Origin: Sorghum bicolor
Taxonomy: Eukaryota > Streptophyta > Magnoliopsida > Poales > Poaceae
Direction of reading: 5' to 3'
Length of the DNA stretch: 64,000 nt
NCBI RefSeq assembly: GCF_000003195.3
Contig: NC_012878.2
Span: 5,274,462 to 5,338,461, forward strand
Positions 1-13,200 of this stretch are shown here, in pieces. Made by a program: the position numbers and the translations under genes. Each line of letters opens with the position of its first letter. Positions within the stretch are counted from its first letter, which is position 1. The notes beneath the pieces were generated by a model, which was given only the letters and a program-made list of their open reading frames with translations, was not told the origin of the DNA and did not search any database.

Positions 1-926
1 GCAGCAATGAGTCGAGGCCCCAGAACAGCAGAGATTGTTGGGGCAGCCCCTGAAAAATGGTTAAAATGTAAGCCAACAGCATTGTCAAGTTTCTGTTAGA
101 ACATGGACACTAGAACATATGAAGGGTTTTTTAGAAAATGGAATTGTTTCCGGTCTCGCAACCACACACAGCCAAGTTTAGAACATACAAAGCTGAAGGA
201 ATAATCAAATTGGACGCACCCTGGACCAGTTGTTTGGTAGGAAAAAAATACATATATATACTGTGCGTACCTGGTGTTCCCTTGGCATGATCAGGAATAA
301 CTGGTGCACCCTGAACCAATTCTCGTCCATGGACTATGGCGGCGCCTTGGCGAGCTTTCGATCGGTGCCGTCGCTGTCCATGTCGATGGCCAAGCTCAAA
401 AGAGGCGCCATGTCGATGGTAAGGTTGATGGTGGATGGTGAAGGAGAGGTCCGTGGGTAGTGGCAGTGCTGCAGTCAACCACTGTCCGTTGTTGTCATCC
501 GTGGTGGAGGAGCACATCCTGTCATCACCACCTGCAAATTTGCATAAACCGAGGGTGAGTGGTATCAGTAAAGGAGATGAAAAACCTCAATGACAAAGAA
601 GAGAGAAGTTGGGATGCATGGAGTACTGGTTTTGTTTCGGATAAAGAACCCAAACTTTATATTACCTTCCATAATGACATATATGGATAGGTTGAATGCA
701 AACTTAGGAGGTTACATTTCCTGATCTCTCTTCTTTAATTATAGTGTGATCATATTTTTTCCTTAGTTGGCTCTTTAATTAATGAACATAAAAATCACGT
801 AGTTTCTTGGTTGAGATCATCACTGCCCTAAAACGCACCCTGGAATAATTGTTTGGTAAGCATAAATGGTGCACCCTGAAGTTCCCTTGACGCTTGAGGT
901 ATTATATGCATATAATACCTCGAGCG
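1..926. other. 3' flank of the resistance gene, no intact gene
   Basis: No complete gene is visible. Plus-frame codons stay open from base 1 to a TAG near base 99, about 32 codons, too short to call a gene end. The stretch carries degenerate copies of the tail of the neighbouring NBS-LRR gene (see the repeat entry). The rest is AT-rich and unrecognised. Confidence 0.5.
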
Positions 927-1040
927 TCAAGGGAAAAATTGTTCCCTGGAATAATTAATTGTTTGGTAAGCATAAATGCATATAATAAGTGGTGCACCCT
1001 GAACCAATTCCCGGCGAGCTTCCAATCGGCGCCGTTTCTG
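211..1040. repeat. Duplicated segments of the NBS-LRR gene tail
   Basis: A block at about 211-370 resembles a block at about 834-1040. Both hold short motifs such as GCACCCTGGA followed by TTGTTTGGTA, then GGTGCACCCTGAACCAATTC, then a related stretch reading GGCGAGCTT..ATCGG.GCCG. On the minus strand both translate to the peptide RELVQGAP; in the right copy this lies inside the C-terminus of the resistance protein. The motifs recur three times, so this is either a local tandem duplication or the remains of a second, decayed NBS-LRR 3' end. Confidence 0.6.
882..935. repeat. 54 bp near-perfect palindrome
   Basis: The two 27-base arms are inverted copies meeting at the centre ATGCAT (905-910), with one mismatched pair (T/C near base 894). 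Arm ends read TTCCCTTGACGCT on the left and AGCGTCAAGGGAA on the right. The minus-strand stop codon of the NBS-LRR frame (927-929) lies inside the right arm. With no spacer it would extrude as a cruciform or fold as a hairpin in RNA. Confidence 0.9.
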
Positions 1041-4000
1041 ATCATGATCAACCATACCTCGAGTGCAGACGACGACATTGTCTTCTTGTTCCGACTCGTC
1101 TTCTTGTTCCGACTCGTCTTCGTTTAGAATACAGTTACAACCAATATGGAGATGTGGATTCGGGTGGTTGTCAAGTCCTTCCTTAATGGCATCTTGTACA
1201 CGCAAACCATTAAGTTTGGTGCCGAATATATAAAACTCGATCTCGGTGAGTTTGGAGAGATGCTTGAGACCAAAATCAAGATGGCCATTACTCACAGAAA
1301 TTGTTATATCTGCATCAAAGTCAATATGGAGTACTTCCAGCTCTGGCATGGATCCAGCTTCAAACGTCAGCATGGGGATACTGTGACGGACAAACCGTAA
1401 CCCTATTATTGCCACTCTGAAATGCCTCAAGCTTCTGTATCCATACCTGTTGCTGACCACAAGTCGTTGTTTGTCAGTCCAGTGTACACCTTCAACGTTG
1501 TTTATTATCTCCAGTGTTAGATGGACAAGAGCTGGTAGGTCACCAAGAATGCAATGACTTTCCTCGCCCAAATTCTTTATTCTCAGCATTAATTCTTCTA
1601 TGTTGACAAGTGACTTCATCCATCTTGGCACCCTTGACATGGGAAACACCATGAAAACAAGCTTTCTTAGGCTAGGAGAGCACCACGGCACCTCAAGGAT
1701 GGCGTCAACTCCATCAAAGATGACAGCATGCCCTGCTTCTCCACCTAACATATTTTGCATAACACCCACGTCCCCCAAAAATACGTCTAAAGTATGAAGC
1801 TTACTTAGCCGACGAATAGAAGCCATCTTTTTTATAAGATCCACGTAGTTTTCCTCGTCAATAATACCAGAATTGGAAATGAGTAACATAGTAATAGCCA
1901 GATGCCTCATCTCGGTTAAATCGCCAATTTCTTCAAAATAAATAGCAGCTGCATTCATGTCAAGGTATCCTGTATATAACATTTCCAATGCCTGCATGTT
2001 TTTAATTCCACTGGGAAAGCCGTTTGGCTTCAGACTACCCATCAGTAGGTTGACAAGTCTTTTTAGTCGAACTATAGATGTTGGTAATTGGATTATGCCA
2101 CAGCCCCACAAGTTAAGTGTTTCCAAATACTGTAGCGCTCCGATCTCTTCTGGAAGCTCAGTTATCGATGTACCACTGAGGCTCAAATACCTCAGCTGGA
2201 GCAATTCTCCAATGTTTGCAAGATGATGGTTTTCTAATAATCTCCAACAGCCCGTGAAGTCCAGAACACGCACGAATCTAAAACCCAACCAAGAACAGGG
2301 GAATTCAAAACTAATAATTGTCCGGACATTTGCATAATTCTGGTTCAAGTGTAAGGTCGTCGCATCTCCTTCAGTTTTACCTTGCAGACTCAGTCGACGA
2401 ATCTTGATTCCTGATGGAGGTGGTAGTCTTGGAATATTATGTAGTACTGTAACAAAGTTGTCTTCAATGGACTTGCACACGATAAAGTCAAGAATTGTAT
2501 CATGGAGAACACAGCTGTCTACCTCTCTAGTCCACTCATATGTTTTCTTTGGGAGGATTAAATTTCTGTTGATGAGCTCATTAAAAGCCTTCTCACCCGA
2601 CTCGTACAAGGTGCATCTAGATTCAGCAGGAATGAACCCCTCTGCAACCCATAGCAGTACTAAACGTCTTTTCTCAATAGTATAATCTTCAGGGAATGTA
2701 CTAAGATATAATAGGCAAGCTTTTAAATGATGAGGAAGATCAAAGTAACTGAGTGATAGTATTCTCATCATCCCCTCCACAGTAGAATCTCTTTCAAGTC
2801 CATGACCAATAGAAGTTTGAACTTGATCCCACTCTATGACTGAGTGAACTCTATTCCGTGCTTTGTTAGCTAACAAACCAGATATTGCAATAATGGCCAG
2901 CGGTAGACCTCCACACTTCTTCAAGATTTTACTAGAGACTTCTTCTAGGTTTTCTGGGCATTCATTGCCAGGGCCAAATATTCTGTTATGGAACAATTTT
3001 TTCGAGTCATGTTCTTGGAGAGGCTTGGGTTTGTAAACCCATCCACCTGAATATAGTGAGCAACATGCTTTGGCCACGTCATGTACTCGAGTTGTGGTTA
3101 TTATCACACTACCACAACTGTTGTCTGACAATGCACACTTAATTGTATCCCATGTTTCCTTGTCCCATACATCATCGACCACAATGAAGTACCTACGACA
3201 TGATTTGATAAAGCTATTTAGTATTGAAGAGTACATTTTTAGCTCAAATAAATATTTCATGGATAATCAATACCATAAAATGATAGACGATCATAATGTA
3301 TGAAACTCTCTTCTTTAAAATATAGTAAATAAGCATTATTTGAAGATATGTCAATTTTATTTTCACATACTCAGAAAGGGGTGTTAGGAGGACAGGTATG
3401 ATTTAGGATTTAGAACAAAGACACAACATAAGATCCTGATGTACTAAGAGGATACATCTAGACTAGGATTTGTACAATTAAAGGTCCAATACTAAGAAAC
3501 GAAAACCTACATCAAATTTGTATAGACATGTTCTAAGAGTACTCCAGATGTTTCCTATAATTAACTTGCTAAACCAATAAGTTTAGCGAGGTAACAAAAT
3601 AGGTTGCCACCTTAATTTATTTCCCTCTCCAATAGTTCCTGTATAAGCTTTTAGAATGATTTTGCATTGGGAACCCTGAACTATTTCTAACCAACCAAAC
3701 TTCTTTCTACTAGTTTCTTTGTATCCTACATTTCTCACATCGAACCCTTTACTTTCTTAATTTAATCGTGCATTCAATTTACTCTTGTCTCTCAAGAAAA
3801 ACATCGAATGGGGAGCGGATAAGAAGTTCCTTTGGACTGCAAAATCTTATGAGTTAGAGAGGATATTTGGTAATTTTTTTATTTTTAAGAAACTCTTTTA
3901 CCAAACTATTGGAGGTTTTTTTCTTTTTTTTTTTGCTAAAAATCAAAGCAGTGAGTTGTTAAAAAAACTCTTGGAGAGCTCAGAGCTATTCTTGACCGGA

Positions 4001-7000
4001 ATCTAGAACAGTAGCCCTTAGATATTTGAAAGGATAATGCAAGTATGACATAAGCTTGCACCATATCAAGAACAACATAGATGAATCTTGTAGAAAACTC
4101 TAAATGACAATGTTGAAGCAACCACGACAAGATATTAGGATTTTGCAAAGGTGAAGCAACAAAGCATAACTCCAAAAGAGTACATGTGTCTCTCACAACC
4201 CTACTTGACTAGAACCTAGTACAATAGTTATATCTAGCCTAATCCTCTTGAGCGCTCCTAATTGCTCTTACAAGGGCATCAGATGACAAGTTGATGCTTA
4301 TGGTCTCTACCCATTCTTTATATAGTCCCCTCCAAGCCCTCATATAGGTAAGTAGGAGTCCAACTCCGAGTAGAATTTCATACTCAAGTCCTAATAGAAC
4401 TAGAAGTCTTAATATCACACATTTCTTAAGTTCTAGCCTAAATAAAATTTAAATCACCATACAACAAGGAGTTGGCAAATTTTTGCATCCTGGGTTCCTA
4501 TCTTGTTTTTTTACCCTGGGTATCCTCATTACTCATTAGCTAACAAATCGTCAGCGACAATTACAGCTATGTCATTAGGAACAGAATCAGAAATGATCCC
4601 CTCACCTTCAGAACATAGATAACCCATTCTAGCCAACTCATGAGCGGCTTCATTACAAGTTCTACCAATATGAACACACACATTTGTAATGACAACTCAC
4701 TTAAGAATCTTTAGAACATACTTAGGCACACAAAATTGTAGTACACACCAGTATTTGACCTAACAAATAGGCAGCCTATAAACAGGCAGCTTAGGGGTGC
4801 GGAAACTATACCACTAGATTAATATTAAAAACTAGTTATCCGTTTTCTAACTTTTCACAATATATTGAGAGTGATACTTAATCAAACTCTAACTAATTAC
4901 AAGTGATAAATCAAAATGTTCCTTATAAATGCTCTTAGAGATAATTTAAGGGATTTTATCCTTATCAAGTGACTGTACTTTGTATGTGTACTATGCACAT
5001 TTTCAAGCCTATCAGACCAAGATAAAAACAACAAAAAAAGAAAGAAGTCCATTTCCTTCAACGGAAGTTCTTATAATAGACAAAGCTTCATTACAAGGAA
5101 ACTAAAATAGGTTATTGGTATCAATATTAGGATGTCCAGTTTGGGGGCTTTAATATTGATCCAGGGATTGCTTAAGTGCCAACAAAATATGACCAACCCG
5201 ATCATGGGCCTTTGCGGAGGAGGCCCGGTTCGAATTGGATGGCTCAGACAATGATCCCGGCCCATTCAACGATTGGAGGGCGAGTTTCGCCTCCCTCGAC
5301 CCGATGGCTAGGACATGGGCTTAGGACCCCTTGGCTCGATAGAACACCGGCCCTCCACCGCCTGATCCCTTGAGGGGGGCTTCCGACTCACCCGACGACT
5401 CGAGGGGATTCGGGGGTCAAAAAAGGAAACATCCGCTGGAGCGGGGGTAACACCACACCCCCCTGTTGTGATGAGAAAGTCATCACACCCCTAGGCTATC
5501 CATGACTAGGGGTATTGTCTTTAAAAACGTTCCTATGTAATTGTGTCGAACGGGATAGTGTTGCGCTACTCGGGCCTAGTACGGCCCTAGACATAAGGAT
5601 CATGGAGGGCACTGCAAACCACACCACGCAATGCAGGACGCCATGGCTGGGTGACAACACACCACCACTACCAACCATGACGATAGCACGACAACATGGG
5701 GGACCAAATCACCCTTCCCTCGACAATCGGGCCAATGGGACCCACATGCGGGGGAGGAGCGATGACGCCCATGGAACTCCTTCCCTTGCACTCCTGCGTT
5801 TCTCCTCCTTCCTTTAGGCTCCTCTCTTGAACTATAAAAGGGAGGTCTTGGGACCTTTCTATGGCAAGCTCTCTGGACTTCTCAAGTTCAACAGCACACG
5901 ACACCGACCACACACACCACGTAGAAACTTGGGAGCTCTCTCCTCTCTTGCTCGTTTGTAACCCTTACGCAACTAATCAAAACAGCAGGTAGCACAACAA
6001 CGCCGTGACTGAACTAGGGACTTTTGGTCCGAACCAGTATAATCCCTGGTGCCCACCTTAACTAACCATCCAAGTCGAAATACGCAATCATGTAAAGTTA
6101 GTAGCCGGTGGTTTCGTGACACTGACAGTTACTTAATTGAATGGATGTAGCATGCATGCTGAAAGTATACAGCCGTGTGTACCTTTTTGTTTGAAGGAAT
6201 TCCTTGATTTCCATGATCAGTTGTTGTATGCTCCCTACTTCTGTCTTATAATAAGACCGACCTGTCACCTTGCTGAGAATAGTTCTCAAAATCTTAACCA
6301 TATCAGGATTCCTTGACACCGACAAGAAAGCTCGGCACTGGAATCGATTCTTCAGCTCTTCATATACTCTGTTCGCAAGGGTTGTCTTCCCGATTCCTCC
6401 AATTCCCACAATAGAGACTACCTTCGGTTGTTGTGATGAGAAACACCCATTCTCCTCCTCTAGAAACGAAATCACCTCTTGTTTTGGTTGATCGATGCCC
6501 ACAAGCCTCGAAGCATTCTCAAATATGGCAAGAGCTCTTGGATCAACTGTCACTTTGCTGCTTGTGTTCACGGCCGTGCCGCAGACCTTGTACCTCGCAC
6601 TCCTTTCACCCACCTCCTTGACTTGGCCTTTCAGCTTCTCAATCTCCTTGGCAATCCGACGCCGGGCCTTGGTCTTGTCCAATTGCAGTAGTTTCTTACA
6701 TTTGTCGATGAAGCCTTCTGGTTTGGCCTTGGCTGAGTCATCATCAGCATCAGCACGGACTCTGAAGTCATCGAGGCTGTCGTCGATGTCGTAGGAGAGC
6801 TCGCGTACCTCCTTCATCCACACCTTGTCTTGCTCATCAGGATTCTCCTCTTCAGACTTTTTCAGAAGGAATGCGTGCATGGCTTCAAGTTCCCGAATGA
6901 GGAACTTGACCTCACCACGCACGCCTTTGAAACGCTTGTACTCGTCGCCGAGCAAAGCAGCAAGCTTATGCAGGACGGGGCTCAAGGCCCCCGTCGCTGC

Positions 7001-7021
7001 GCTCACCAGAAAATCCGGCAT
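927..7021 (-). CDS. CC-NBS-LRR (RPM1-like) disease resistance protein, two exons
   Basis: Intracellular immune receptor of the plant NLR family. Exon 1 is 6183-7021 and exon 2 is 927-3192; the intron 3193-6182 has GT/AG ends and splits an Arg codon just before kinase-2, a position often seen in monocot NLRs. The joined product is 1034 aa. Domains: Rx-type coiled coil about 1-140 with an EDVID-like YDIDD at 77-81; NB-ARC with P-loop GIGGIGKTT at 206-214, kinase-2 YFIVVDDVW from 281, RNBS-B SVIITTTR, GLPL (CGGLPL) near 374, and RNBS-D CLLYLSTFPED near 439. The MHD motif reads LHD near 509. Leucine-rich repeats run from about 560 to 960. The C-terminus is odd: an acidic tandem ESEQED repeat near 970-985, then a basic tail ending inside a palindrome. 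It may be functional; expression is unknown. Confidence 0.88.
4529..4696 (-). pseudogene. LINE fragment, RNase H domain C-terminus
   Basis: Read on the minus strand, this short open stretch encodes HIGRTCNEAAHELARMGY, matching the conserved end of the RNase H-like domain of plant LINE and related retroelements (R-x-x-N-x-x-A-H-x-L-A). It ends at TAA (4529-4531), and a TGA interrupts the frame at 4697-4699 upstream. It lies in the intron of the NBS-LRR gene on the same strand. It is a decayed remnant with no complete polymerase. Confidence 0.7.
5133..6127 (+). mobile_element. Probable solo LTR of a Ty3-gypsy (Tat-like) retrotransposon
   Basis: The stretch begins TGTCCAGTTTGGGGGC and ends GTGACACTGACA, the usual Tat-type LTR end form (TGTC.../...GACA). 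It has a TATA box CTATAAAAGGG near 5832, followed by a transcript-leader-like region with GTAACCCTTACGC and CCGAACCAGTATAA. No internal gag-pol and no clear target-site duplication were found, so solo LTR is the best reading. It sits inside the NBS-LRR intron, its 3' end 55 bp from the exon 1 donor and antisense to the gene. The left boundary is the less certain one. Confidence 0.6.
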
Positions 7022-10000
7022 GGCCGCTGCTAGACTAGAACAACAAGCTCAAAGCAAAGCTTTTTTGTTGGGTTCAGTTGGAGTGGCTGCGTGGATGAGA
7101 ATGAGATGCAGGCAGTAGCTGTGTAAAAAGGACTCTCCATAGGCAGTGTACCTCTAGCTCGCCATGGATTTGGAAACAGAGATTAAGTTTAGCTAGCTAG
7201 GAGATTGTTTTGGGAGAGATGTCTCAACTCTCACTCAGTTTCTCAGGGGAAGAAAGGGTACGGGTGGCTTGGTGGGGAGAGTAGTACTAAGTAGCAAAGA
7301 AGACAGCTTTATCTCCCTCCAACAAAAGCATTTTGAGCTTTTGTTATACACAAAATGCAAAAGTTGTCCAACAGATGTCGCCCAATGTGCTGGTAAAGCA
7401 TTATAATCAGACACTTTTCTAACAATCGGAATAAAGCAGTGCCCACACTCTCAAAGCTCCCTGGATGGCGCAGGCTCAAAATCTGGCCTAGGTGACAATG
7501 AATCAATGATTATTCTATACTTTCTCCATCCCCAAAAAAAATTCTCAGCACTTCAAACGATTTTTATGTATATTATATAAATTAATACTATAGTTAGTTA
7601 TCAAATATATATTCATAGTAAATATATTTAGAGACGTAAATACCGATACTGTTTCCTATTACATCCATCTCAATTTATAAGTCATTCCAAGAATCTTGGA
7701 GAGTCAAAGCATCTTAAGTTTGACCAACATTATAGAAAAATTAGAAAGAGTTATAAATTAATATATGTTAATATGAAATATAACTAATGAAGAATATAAT
7801 AATACTTAGTTGGTATCATAAATATTATTATGTTATTATATAAATTTGGTCAAAGTTGAAATGATTTGACTCAAGATTTTTGAAATAACTTATAATTTAG
7901 GATGGAGGAAGTATAAATTTAGTCAAACAAAACTTGTCATAAACCTGGAATTACGTTATTTTTAGGACGTAGGAAATAGAGGATTTGGACCTCAGAATTT
8001 TCTCATTATAAAAACCCTTGGATCCTCCTAGCATGTAATTTGTACTAAAAATTTCAACTTTTGAATTAACCCAATATGAAGTTACATGTATAAATAATTC
8101 GTTTTGAACTCAAATCGACATAAGAAGTTACATGCACGCATATGGTTGCTACAAAACACAAGGAAAATCCTCTCATTTGCTTTGGACTTGAACAGAATTC
8201 TAATTTGGACGACAAAAAACGCCTTGGGAATTTCATCTAAAAGTTCATTTTTCTCCGGACCTTTTTTCCTGTGAAGCGAGCCCACCTCAGCCCAATCCGG
8301 CCCAAATGAAAAATCGCGTCTCTCTATCCTCTTTGCCTAGCGCGTGCACCCGAGCCAAGTTGCAGTGCCTGTGGAATTCTAATTCTAATTCTAAAAAACT
8401 AAAAGAATAAAAGAAACAGCTACCATTATACCTGACTTATCTACCCTTCTACCTTATATGTACTACTCCCATGCTAAAATAAAGTAAGCGATATAAATCG
8501 CATCTTTTAGTCCACTGTCAAAAAAAAAGGGAATGTCTAATTGTCTGTTCACAGATTTTATGTGATAAATCTGTTAGATTTTTATAAATACAACCCAAAA
8601 GACAATTATAGCATAAATCCTAAAGCACAATCAAACATATTAAAATTTAACAAATTTAGTACCAATAAAAATCTCAACAAATAAATAGCAAAAGTCAATA
8701 AAAAATCTCATTTTTGAAGCCAAGAGCTTGCCTGGTGTGCAGGCACAAGGGTAGAAAACCATTTTCTTTTCTTTTTTTTTTTGACTGAACAATTTTCCTT
8801 TGACAATGGTCCATAATCACCTCTTGTCCTCATGTTTACTCCCCGTGTCAATGTGGTGCACCAGGCACACGGTTCAGCCCATGAAATGTCAGCAACTGTA
8901 ACGTGCAGGAACAATCCAGACTATGGAGTGTAACTGCTGGCGGAGAAACATCAACGAAGACATTCCTTAGTTATATTGATTCTATTGAGTGAGTGAAAAG
9001 GTACGAGACGAAGAACCCAAAAATTAAGTCGCAGTAAATGAGATCGTCCAATTCTTTTTTACTTTCATCCATAATATAAAGAATCAAGGGTCGGTAAATC
9101 AGATCCATGAGTACCTCAAGTGCAGATAAGACTGCTCATCCTACCCAGATCTAACACGGATTATTTCAGATGATGAAGCTGAAAACACATGGTAGAAACA
9201 GAATTGCACAAATGTGCGGTCTCAAAATCCAGATCACCAATTTTCATATTTTATTAACAACATAATTTAGTAAAAGGCGATTTCAGAAACTTCAGTAATC
9301 AGTAGACGATGGGAATCAATACTAGCTTTTACAGATCCACAAGAAGATGGAGCCATTCCACCTTCGTACTTCTATGTGACCATGTCCCCTCTTTAAGACA
9401 GTAAATGCTCTCTTCAGAGAAAAAAAAATCATGTTTACATACCCAACAAGCTAAAAAAACATTGCCAGAGACGATTGCACAGCATCACAGGATGGGGACC
9501 AGGCCCACAAATTAGATCAACTAAAACTCTTTCTAAGTCATCAGCAAGGAACACTCGGCACAATTGGAACTATCAGCATCGAAGCCTTAAAGGACACCGA
9601 AAACATCACCATCACCATCACCACCAAAGAGCGCAGTCACAAGACCTTAAAGGGAAAATGCACACAGGCCAGGGCAAGTGGGTTTCAAAATATACATAGC
9701 ACAGACTAAAGAAAGACAAACTTTGAGGTCGAAATAACTTCATAACCCGCTTTGGCTGCACTCCGATAGGATCTAGATAGGCAGGCGGCGTCGAACTGAT
9801 GACTACAAGATAGTGCCAGTAGCATCTTTGGATGACCAACAGGACCTGCATGTAGAGAGCCTTCCTTCAGTTGTGTCATTTGCTGGAACAGTGCAGTTTC
9901 CAAATTATCAAATTCATAACATAGTATGTCAGGATATCAACACCATAATTATCTGCTTCTGAAAGTGAAAACTGTCTAAGAATTTCTCGATACTGAGAAC

Positions 10001-10240
10001 ATTATAGCTCCCTCAAGAAAAGTAGAGCCTTGCAGTGTGAAGCTGTTGTTTGCCAGCAATATATACAAAAATATGCCCAGGTATTTAGCAGTCATTTTTA
10101 AAATCTAGCAGAGATTAGTCCACATGGTTGGCAAAAGAAAGCAAGGAATCAAGGTTTCAAATGGATGGTCAATTCAATATGATTGGGCATCAAATTGTTT
10201 ATGCATAGAAGTGCCTGATCGTGAGATGGTACCTTTACAT
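7022..10240. other. Intergenic: NBS-LRR upstream region and gamma-tubulin 3' flank
   Basis: No gene was recognised. It contains one Stowaway MITE (7662-7911, listed separately). The part nearest 10240 is presumably the 3' UTR of gamma-tubulin; a short ATCACC repeat lies near 9604-9628. The remainder is AT-rich without recognisable coding or repeat structure. Confidence 0.5.
7662..7911. mobile_element. Stowaway-like MITE
   Basis: A 250 bp element flanked by TA dinucleotides. Its ends are inverted: CATCCATCTCAATTTATAAG on the left, CTTATAATTTAGGATGGAGG on the right. Internal inverted arms AAGTTTGACCAA and TTGGTCAAAGTT match another copy at 38849-39099. Non-coding. Confidence 0.8.
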
Positions 10241-13200
10241 TTACACTACCAACTTAGAGTCAAGTGCTGCCGCAACGTTTGCCTCTCCAGGGTCCTGCTT
10301 TGGAACAGATTGCTCAGCATTTTATATAATGCACAGAACAAGATTTGAATTGCATTAAACTTACCTCCATTCCCCATTTAATGTAGTCTGGCGACTCACA
10401 GGCCTTGTATTCATCAACTAGGCTCTCTATTATCTCTCGAGATTCATCAAATTCAGAGAGATCATTGTCCTGCATGAAGTTGTCAGAGGTCAGCATGTCA
10501 CACAAAAGAATGAAGTCATCCACAAGGTCAAACACAGTTGGAAGTACTGTTCTCAAGAATATTTACATATGCTTGTCATTATCCAAGGAACCACGTTGGC
10601 AATTGTAATCTTTGTAAGTAATAATGAAACGGTATCTAAATTCCTTTGCAACTGCAAGATTAGAGTTTTAGTTGAACCGGCATCAGAAAGGTTCCTGAAC
10701 TTGACAACACCAACTAAACAGGGAATACAGTAATTTCAAAACAGACAGCTAAGTAAGCAGCTCAAAATATGCATGTACCCTAAACAATTCAAAGCAATGA
10801 TCTAGGAGATTCAAAACTTGTTGAAATATGTTCTTACCGCAAACATTGGGAACTTCCTGTAGTTGTCAAGAAAAGCCTGCTTTTTCCTTAGCTTCTCATA
10901 TTGCCCCAGGCATTTGCTGAATAAGTGACGGATGCTCGTATGATTTGCTAACATCAGACCACTAACCTGTAGCACAGCGTTAGTACAGCATCATCCATTT
11001 TCTTCAAAAGAAATAAAAGACTGAAATCCCACCAGAAGGTGAGGGAGGGAGAGAAGGTAGGAGGAAGAGATAATTGTACCCTGTGGGTTGTTTGAACATA
11101 TGGGGATTTTCTTGACAAAGCAACCTGTTGCAGTTGAAATGCTTACGGATTTTAATGCCAGGCAAGGAAACAAAAAGGTATTTTTTGTGTGATAACCTGA
11201 ATGGTTACAAAAAAAAAAGGATAACCTGAATGCTTGCAGGTGCCCAGTCTATAAAGTTAACAAGCTTCCTTTCGCGTATCCTTTGCAGGCTCTCATGGAC
11301 CTAAATCCATGACAAGACCAAATAAAATAAGACATCAAACAAATAATTTCATGGTACACAAAAGGAAAAAAACTTAAACCATATCTTACTCCAACTAAAA
11401 GTTATTAACTAACAAATAACATGCCACCATGCTAGTATGTATGAAAATCAATTTACAGATTTGTACTGAACGTTCATGTCATTTCCAGCCAATGTGGAGT
11501 ATATATAGGAGTGTACATTGTATAAGACTAAGGAGAAAGGTGTTTGATGTAATGATGAAACAACATATCTTAAACTTTTATAGGTTTCCAGCAACTTCTT
11601 CTAGTAAAATGGGAAGAGAATGAATGGTATGAAACTACCATGTTTTATCATGAATTCTTTATTTAGAATTTCAGATGACCATTCACCATTCCATGTAGGT
11701 AACTCCTAAGTAACTACTCACTACACTTCAGCATTTGGCAAATCTTATCTCGTGATGCCACCATTAGATTTGACCAAGATATATCCACACTTCAGAAGAA
11801 AAATCATTTGACAAAACTGTACCTGTGTAGGGTCCACCTCCCCTTGAATGATGTTCAGTATGGAGATGTATTTAGCTTGGCTAGCTTCTTTTGTCCGAGC
11901 ATAAGATGACACCATTATATTCTTTGTCTGCAATATTTCATAAATAAAGGATTCAAACTTAATGAACACTTGATAGTTAACCACCCATCCTACAGTAACA
12001 GGTAATACCTGCAGAAGTCTTCTCATAACATCCAATACCGTCGTTTTGCGTATCATGTTAACCTGCCACATAGCACATCCAATATAACTGAATTGTTCAA
12101 CAATTCGCCCAAAACAAACATCAATTTAATTACTTTCCCTAATTCTTTTGATGAAGTGTCCCAAAATTGCAGTCAATGGACAAGCACAGGTAACTACAGA
12201 TTCCACAAAGGCTACAAAATGTGACATAAAACATGCTACATGAACCAATGTAACAACTGAGGCAGAGGATATCAAATTACCTGGCGCTCAACAGTCAATG
12301 GAGTATAACCTGTCATCAAAAAATGACACCTTGGAGTGGGGATCAGGGAGGCAAGAAGGCCAACCAGATCGTTGTTCATATATCCAGGATACCTTAAAGT
12401 AGTTGTGCTTGCAGACATAACAGTAGAGACCAAAGAGTTTGTTTGTGCAAAAGTAGGATTTGATAGATGAAGGCGCTCAACAGCAATCCTATTAAGAGCC
12501 GTATTGTCAAGAACAACCACACAGTCAGCGTTCAGTGTCAGCCGCTTCAGAGTTAAAAGTGAGTTGTAAGGTTGGACGACAACATCACTTGTTTCCATCT
12601 GATTTGGGAAAACACTATATGTCTGCACAAGCTTTTTACTGTATCGATCATTCAGTGTCTCCAATAGATAAGAACCCATACCTGAATGAACATGGGCAAC
12701 AGGACAATTAGACAAATGGAAGGAGAATAACTGTTTAAATGTTTCATAATAACAAGGCAACATCCAATGTACAGTGAGTCAGATGGTAAGCACCACAAAA
12801 TACTCCAAGCACAATATGCAGTATGAACAGAAAAGTGGGAGGATAATAGAAAAATGCAAAGAAAGAAAATGAAAATACAAGAGCCAGATAGCCAACCTGA
12901 ACCAGTTCCACCAGCAATAGAGTGACAAAGGACAAAACCCTCAAGGCTATCACTTCCATCTGCTTCTCTGTCAACCATGTCCATGATATCATCAACAACT
13001 TGTTCACCCTATGAGAATATCAAAAGGCATTTGAGCATTTCTTTCTAAAACACGAAACAGAGATACACAGCGCGACTCTACCTGATGATACCCACTGGCC
13101 CAGTTGTTCCCGGCACCACCACCGTGCTCAGCGACAAATATATTCTCATGGTTGTACAGGTTCCTGTACTCGCTGTTCTGAATTCCATTGATCACTCTCG

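Noticed and set aside
131..517. 128-codon minus-strand frame left of the resistance gene
   Set aside because: Consists of duplicated resistance-gene tail sequence and low-complexity His/Arg; no intact domain.
5205..5250. tRNA-like B-box (GGTTCGAATTG)
   Set aside because: No matching A-box or cloverleaf; the sequence belongs to the gypsy-type LTR.
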